Program-made: the position numbers and the translations under genes
Part shown: in pieces, positions 58,241-64,000 of the stretch
Layout of the letters: every line of letters starts with the position of its first letter
Numbering within the stretch: the first letter of the stretch is position 1
Assembly: GCA_030407085.1 (NCBI GenBank)
Contig: CM059584.1
Span: 89,268,001 to 89,332,000, forward strand
Source of the DNA: Trichopria drosophilae
Taxonomy: Eukaryota > Arthropoda > Insecta > Hymenoptera > Diapriidae
Direction: 5' to 3'
DNA length: 64,000 nt
The notes under the pieces: model-generated
Told to the model about the DNA's origin: nothing
What the model saw: the letters and a program-made list of their open reading frames with translations, nothing else
The model's database searches: none

Positions 58241-58477
58241 CACCGAACGGCTGCCTGCTGTACTATCATCGGTTCTATCCTTCGCTCTTTTGAACAGGCT
58301 CGAACCTACCTTTGTTACCGAATGCCGATTCCCCAACATTCCGCGATTGCACGTCTTTTCTTTTTCCCGAACTTTCTACGATCACGCGTTTTCAATTTAA
58401 GCAATTAATTTTCAGGTTAAGCAATTTTTCACTTGCGATTTAGCACTTATATCCCGCGCGAATTACAAAATGTCCAC

Positions 58478-58685
58478 TTACCAAGGGGAGCCGACACCTT
58501 GTAAGCGGCGTTGTTGGCCATTTTTCCAGTTTGTTGTCTGCTTCGGGCACTTGTACCATGTCGTCTTCCTCTTACTTGTCCAACACACTTTTAGAAAATG
58601 CTTTTCAATCGCGAACGGGTTTGGCAAAAGATAGTCGCCCCAGAAAAATGTTCCCCCGCTGTGGAAGCGTGCTGCGCTCATAACC
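58478..58685 (-). other. Copia leader with initiator-tRNA-Met type primer-binding site
   Basis: Directly after the LTR the minus strand reads GGTTATGAGCGCAGCACG, which resembles the Copia primer-binding site that pairs with an internal part of initiator tRNA-Met. It marks the neighbouring LTR as a 5' LTR. The downstream frame is short and unrecognised. Confidence 0.6.
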
Positions 58686-59027
58686 TGTTGAGGTTTACAA
58701 TTTGGGCGACTAGGTTTCGCCAAATAAGACAAGACCCGATTTATATCCAAATATTGTTTATTCTATATAAATAAATCAAACTCACAAATAATACAAAAGA
58801 ATCGCGCTTTTTATCGCGTTGGTTATTAAAGGAAACAAATAAAAATAACTGAATCAATGGGAACCGCGCGTGTCGAACGGTGAACGGAGACAGAGGAGCA
58901 TCGACTCGGGCGTCGCGCTCGGCCATGAGGTAGGAGAAGTTCAACAGTGCCGTGACGCCTCACATGCGCGCCGCGCGGAACAAAGCCGAAGCACAGCCAC
59001 GCACTGGAATACCGACTTCGGACTGCA
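58686..59027 (-). repeat. Copia 5' LTR
   Basis: Related over its whole length to 38383-38720 (TGTTGAGGTTT...GGACTGCA), same orientation. Contains a TATA-rich stretch. The gag-pol expected downstream (lower coordinates) is absent, so it is a truncated copy. Confidence 0.75.
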
Positions 59028-60030
59028 TCTGCTCGTTCATACTTAGCACTTAACCTCTTTCGAAAGAATAATGTTTTCATTTATATTTGGTTTTATAACT
59101 TTATGCATCGGAATGAAGGGATAGAAAAGCAGACAATGATACTTTAATAAAACCTTCTGTACTTATGTCACTTATTTTTTTTTTGTGATCGAATTGAAAT
59201 TTTATCCATATAATGAACTATTTATTTCGATCGGGATGTTCTTACACGTGCAGGAGAGTTTATGGTAATTGTGAATTTTGTTATGGAGTTGTTCGAAATT
59301 CCTTGGTGTCTTCAGAAGATTGTTCGCTGAAATAAAATATTTATTTCGATTCGTACGTTCAGCTCTTATGTGACTGAACATCCATGATAGCTGTACATGT
59401 TTGTTACTGAGTGAATATCAATTTAATGCTACACCAAACAAACTGTAATAATCCTAGAAAAATATTTCAGCAATTAAATGTTCTTTTCTTTTCGTGTGAA
59501 ACATTCTACAACCACAGGATGTACCATTTTGTAATTGCACTGAAGAAACATTTGTTCCGTTCGGTTAAGATATTTTTTTTATCCCCATTTATTTATTACA
59601 ATCTATCTTGTTGTACAAGATATTTAGCAATATTTTTGTCTGACGTACATGAACTTGGAAGGAATACATCCAGTGATGTATCCTTATAAATTACTTTACT
59701 AATTCTATATTAAACCTTAGATACAAATTACGATATAAATTTCGTAAAGTTTTTAGAATTGAGATATAAAGTATTTAATAAAATCATGTTTTGTACATAA
59801 GCATAATGTAATTGAAATGATATTTCACTTCATTGAAACGATAGAAATTTATCGAATGGTTTTACTAGCGCGATGCTTTATAATTTACATTAATCGAGTA
59901 TCCTTCTCACACTATCGTCCTTCATTGAATAGCACATCTTGTTTAATTTAATGAAATATTCAATGTTTTAACTCTTTCAGTCACGAATTTTTCCAGCCAT
60001 GGAATTCTTTTGAAATTTTGTACAGTTGTG
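59028..60030. other. Spacer, no gene seen
   Basis: AT-rich. TATTTATTTCGAT(C/T)G occurs twice (59219, 59338), suggesting an old duplication. Confidence 0.3.
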
Positions 60031-60650
60031 TTTTTGGGGTCGCCAATTACGAATCCGGTGTCACATTTTCAAAATTCAAAATGGCAGATCCAATATGTCC
60101 GACAAAAATTGTGAGAAATCCTACTTTTGTCAAATTTTTAAATTCAGAATGGCAGAGGTAATAAAGCGGACAAAATTTAAAATAATAATGTTTTGGTGAT
60201 TTTGGAGTATTTGATCACAAATCATTGAAATAATACAAAATTTATTTATGCTAAACTCCCTATTGTTATAAATAGATTTACATTAACTTTGTGTCATCTA
60301 CACCTGAATAATAATAGCAAATAGCTGAAAAAAGCAGAAACTGTATAAAATAAGTTGTACAAAATTCGACCAATGTTAGATGCACGGGATTCGTAATCAG
60401 CTACCTCCAAACCCCTATATACCAAATATTAGCCAAAATCATAATTTATCAAATTTTTGTCGGCCATATTGGATCCGCCATCTTGAATTTTGAAAATATT
60501 ATACTGGATTCGTTATCAGCGACATCAAAAACCCCGATATACCAAATATTGGAAAAAATCATAATTTTTCAAAATTCAGGACGGCCATATTGGATTCGCC
60601 ATTTTGAATTTTGAAAATCTGACACCGATTCGTAATCAAGAGGAGCGGTC
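60031..60650. repeat. Dispersed repeat with tandem ~140-bp units
   Basis: Units contain GATTCGTAATCAGC, a CAAA(A)CCCC(G/T)ATATACCAAATATT block, GGCCATATTGGATCCGCCAT and TTGAATTTTGAAAAT. Two clear direct copies lie at about 60388-60510 and 60510-60625, and an inverted one starts near 60030 (GTCGCCAATTACGAATCCGG). The same family reappears at 63835. Confidence 0.65.
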
Positions 60651-60692
60651 GCTCCTCGCGCCAAGTTCTTATCACGCAACATCCTGTACATG

Positions 60693-60695
<3 letters not shown>

Positions 60696-60767
<72 letters not shown>
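60696..60767. repeat. (TA)n microsatellite
   Basis: About 36 uninterrupted TA units. The Tyr-Ile repeat frames on both strands are artefacts. Confidence 0.95.
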
Positions 60768-60771
<4 letters not shown>

Positions 60772-61018
60772 GAGCGCGGCAACCGCTACTCCTTTACCGC
60801 TAACATAGTTCAAATGTCACAACATGGAACATATATGCTTCGTCTACGCTTCTCCTACAATGATTTCCTCATTTAGGCTTTGCTCAATATTTTTTATTTT
60901 TTGTTATCTTCAATTTAAGCCTAGTTTGATTAAAATCGGCTGAGCAGATCGTGAGATATGGATAATTAATTTGATCGACTTTCAAGATTCACGATCGAAA
61001 ATTTGTTCCTTCTTTTCA

Positions 61019-61496
61019 GTCGGCGTGATGGTCGTGCGGGCTAAGGCGTCAGTCTTAGTCCGCCCGAACTGAACGTCGCGAAGGTCCCGAGTTCGAATCC
61101 CCGTCCGTGCAATTTTCTCTGCTTATGTCCAGTGTGGAATAACCGGGGAACCTTGCTGGGCGAAGGTACGAATTTGGGACCGCTGCCGACCCCCGTCGGC
61201 AGTTATCGGTACCGTCAGCGTCTTATCCGCGGTCGGTACGTCGTGGGTCTTATTTCGGATAAAGAGGGGATAAGCCCCGCGTCGTACTCGCTAAGGCACA
61301 GACCGTCGAATCTGCTGGTGGTACCGATATTGGGGAGGGGGGACTGGCTCTGGGTGGGTGTTGTGTGTGCCTATAGTTTCTGTCTTGTACTGTCTGTCTC
61401 TGTCCTGTACCTCTCCACCCGAGAGCCGACCCGCAAATAGACATATTCGTCATTAACGCGGGGGAAAATTTCCTGTCCTTTGTCCTTTGTCCTTTG
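61019..61496 (+). mobile_element. tRNA-derived SINE
   Basis: The head (61021-61110) is tRNA-like: box A TGGTCGTGCGGGCTAAGGCG and box B GTTCGAATCC (61091-61100), with a long variable arm. A GC-rich body follows to about 61470, and the tail is a CTTTGTC simple repeat (61474-61500). TCCTTCTTTTCA occurs at 61007-61018 and 61497-61508, a 12-bp target duplication. Transcription would be by RNA polymerase III from boxes A and B. It depends on a LINE partner for movement. Confidence 0.85.
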
Positions 61497-61508
61497 TCCT
61501 TCTTTTCA

Positions 61509-62146
61509 TCGGATATTTTGAACACTGAGATAGAAGATACAATTAGCATGAGTGCGACAAGAATTGACAACTCCATTGGTGAACGGTAGGACATAGAGAT
61601 AGGATGACGCCGTTCTAAATAAGTGCAACAAGGACAAGCGTCGGGACTTTGTGACCGTGTTTCGATATCTGTATAGAAACAAATCTTGCAATTGATTGAC
61701 GTGCACTCAGCTGATCAGTGGCGGCTTTACGTTTAATACGAATTACGAACCGTATTGACGTTTTGAGGTTTGTGGAATAGAAAAAGAAGAAAACTTTGTG
61801 GAAAAGTTATTGAAGTTGACCTGTGAGATGACACAATAGAGATACTCCTAAAAAGTGGCTTGGAGCACCTTCTTGAAAATTTGACTGCGGTCTGCGGTTT
61901 TATAGTGTCCTTGCCAGTGAAAAAATAAGAAATGTTGCAGCTCTAGAAACTCTAGAAAAACGTAAGTGAACTTTTCTCAATGTAATGTTGAAATGATCTT
62001 GTAAGTGTAGTTTATAATTTACAAAAGAATCTTCGTAGTTGATTGCTGGACAGAAATTGAAAATGATTATAAAAAAGTTTAAACAACGGTATTAAGAATT
62101 TAAATCATTTATCATAATGTCGTGTATCATATGCAGAGAGTAGAAA
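61509..62146. other. Spacer, no gene seen
   Basis: No supported coding frame or repeat. Confidence 0.3.
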
Positions 62147-62425
62147 ATACTAGTGGTTTGTCTTTCTGGCACAACTGGCTTGTGTCTAATAATGTTTTGT
62201 TTTTAAAGACAAGTAGTTAAGTAGACAAGTAGTTCGTCTCTATACATTAGTGAGTTGTCTTCCAATATTAGCCAGTTGTCCTCCGCCACGAGCCAGTCCT
62301 CTGTAGACCTTAACCACTCGTGTCGGATGAAGACTCACTAACGCTTAGAGACGAACTACTTGTCTTTGAAAACAAAACATTATTAGACACGAGCCAGTCG
62401 TGTCAGAAAGACAAACCATTAGTAT
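62147..62425. mobile_element. Palindromic MITE, 279 bp
   Basis: ATACTAGTGGTTTGTCTTTC at 62147 is repeated inverted, ending at 62425. The arms match over about 120 bp, including TAATAATGTTTTGTTTT / AAAACAAAACATTATTA and a GACAAGTAGTT(C) motif present three times. Confidence 0.8.
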
Positions 62426-63834
62426 CATAGTTCGTCCAGCTTCTATGTTTAAACATTTTTAAGCATTTCTTGGCATTTTGAGTATGAAATGCACTAGAAA
62501 TATATTTGTGATATATGATATGATAATTAATAAAGAAAGCAGCTAATAATATACTTGATTGTTATAATCGATTGTCGATTATAAGAAACAATTTGGATAC
62601 GAAACAGTCCCTCTTGTTGGCTTCAATGCACTTTACCACGAATAACTATTGAAGTGTAACTGGAAACAGCTTGACGAGATTAGTGTGTTGATATCGGTTT
62701 TCTGACCTGGCTGTTGAAAAAGTGGTTTTTGAAAATTTATTGAAAAGTAAATAAACATTTCTGAAATATAATCTTTCAGTGATCTTGGGAGTACATTTTT
62801 TTGAGAAAGGAATCTCCGTAACTGACTTATAGGAGAAAGGAAAAAACAAGCATGTGTTACTTCTAATTATCGTATTAAGAATTCGTAATATATTCTGCTG
62901 TTATTTCAAGTTCCGAAGTTCTTCCATCTTTGTCTATTTGCATATTTTAAAATATTTTCTGTCGTTTCAAGCATGCAGTGCACATGCGATAAAATTGTGA
63001 TACGCAACTCTTCATAATGAAAGTGTCTCCTGATATAGTTATCTTCTACAGTCGATTATCAGGATTTCCATGACAGGTACATAATGCCACAAGAAGTACA
63101 AATAGATGAAGCTGGAAAAACTTGGGAGCTCGAAATAATAGCAATATATCATATTAGGATAAAAGATTTAAACTGTTAGTGCGATTGCTCACAGTTTCTT
63201 GTAGTCAGTTTTCGATTTCCTTTCTTCCGTAAGTAAAGTACAGAGATTCTATTGTAAATTAAAAAACGTACTCCACAGAGCGTTGAATATTACATTTAAG
63301 AAATGATTACTTACGTTTCAGTAATTTTTCAGGACCTTCAAAAATTCTATTTTTTTCCAGCAGGGACTTGGTAGAAGTGCTGTCAAAACACCAAGTTCCT
63401 AGCTGTTCCCAGCTACACTTCAATAGTTTCTTCTGGTAAAGAGCATCGAATCCAACGAGGTGGACTATTTCGGGTTAAACAGTACCTGCCAGTGGAACCA
63501 TGGCTACGTATCAACAATCGACTGCAATAAACATGTGTATCGTTAGATAGTTTCTTTATGTTAACCCTTTCCATCTCAGTGGGATAGGCGTCGTCCCACT
63601 TATATTTACATAGATTTTGCTGTTTTTCTCGTGAAATCTAAGACCCTTTTGATCAAATATTTTTCTGTTACTTATATAGAACCTAATAATCAGTAAAAAT
63701 TGTTTCCCCTTTATTACTAATAATGTAATTGTTACTAACAAAACAAGTTAAAAAAGATGAGTTTTTTCTCGAATAAATGCAGTTTTAAGAAAACCTCCTA
63801 TTATCTTTTCCTGAAAATTTTTTCATAGAGGTTT
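62426..63834. other. Spacer, no gene seen
   Basis: AT-rich, with short frames only, and no recognised element. Confidence 0.3.
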
Positions 63835-64000
63835 TTGGTGTCGCTGATTACGATACGGGGTTAGTTTTTAGAAATTAAAAATGGCTGATCTAAAATGGCA
63901 AATAAAAATTTTAAATATAACTATATTTGGACAAAATTTGGTACTCAAGTGTTTTCGGGGTTGCTGATTACGAATCCGAGGCTGATTTGTGAAATTCATA
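63835..64000. repeat. Partial copy of the 60-kb dispersed repeat
   Basis: GTCGCTGATTACGATACGGG and GTTGCTGATTACGAATCCGA are about 120 bp apart, inverted relative to the direct units at 60388-60625. It runs off the window end. Confidence 0.6.

Noticed and set aside
60559..60876. Open frames with Tyr-Ile repeats on both strands
   Set aside because: They are translations of the TA microsatellite.
61021..61110. A true tRNA gene
   Set aside because: The tRNA-like head lacks a clean acceptor stem and continues into a GC-rich body with a simple-repeat tail and target duplication, which is a SINE.

Overview
This is an AT-rich eukaryotic (animal) sequence, almost certainly an insect and plausibly an ant or other hymenopteran. 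The evidence is the element mix: BEL/Pao, Gypsy, Copia, Penelope-like, ZMYM-type hAT, a mariner-like transposase with the N-terminal HTH common in ants, a tRNA-derived SINE, spliceosomal introns and AATAAA signals. I see no complete host gene. At most one candidate host exon (about 33.67-34.19 kb, minus strand) and two small unassigned ORFs near 56.4-57.5 kb remain after the transposable elements are removed. The window is best read as a graveyard of nested mobile elements.

Layout. 0-0.94 kb: a large palindromic foldback element. 1.1-2.9 kb: a decayed LINE. 2.9-5.45 kb: a CAC...GTG-ended transposon with about 270-bp terminal inverted repeats (TIRs) and a broken gene of an unassigned family. 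5.45-7.8 kb: the 3' part of a minus-strand Gypsy element (RNase H, integrase, polypurine tract, LTR). 7.93-12.62 kb: a nearly intact 4.7-kb transposon with 774-bp TIRs and a two-exon transposase interrupted by one stop. 12.63-15.62 kb: a decayed relative on the minus strand, itself split by a GC-rich 0.95-kb insertion. 15.6-16.25 kb: a palindromic MITE. 17.17-30.5 kb: a giant inverted-repeat structure (arms about 1.55 kb) that contains a damaged BEL/Pao element and shorter interspersed repeats. 30.5-32.0 kb: Gypsy gag, minus strand, then a degenerate tandem array. 35.45-38.17 kb: a second BEL/Pao element with most of pol deleted. 38.38-43.5 kb: a minus-strand Copia element.

44.5-51.9 kb is a three-level nest: a mariner-like element split by a 6.2-kb hAT element, which is itself split by a 5'-truncated Penelope-like element. 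52.06-55.64 kb: a third member of the long-TIR transposase family, with opposed arrays of a 32-bp repeat inside its TIRs. 58.7-59.0 kb: a Copia LTR with an adjoining primer-binding site. 60-64 kb: dispersed and palindromic repeats, a TA microsatellite, a SINE and a MITE.

The main discovery candidate is the family represented by the elements at 7.93, 12.63 and 52.06 kb. Its transposase has a CNP...H...CxxCR N-terminal zinc-finger-like motif, a central cysteine cluster (CVCxIH ... CPGI) and three conserved aspartates (CDF, DGA, DGLG). I recognise this kind of protein only as unnamed invertebrate proteins and cannot place it in a standard superfamily from memory. The three copies differ in TIR sequence, intron content and decay, so the window offers an internal comparison of one family at three ages.
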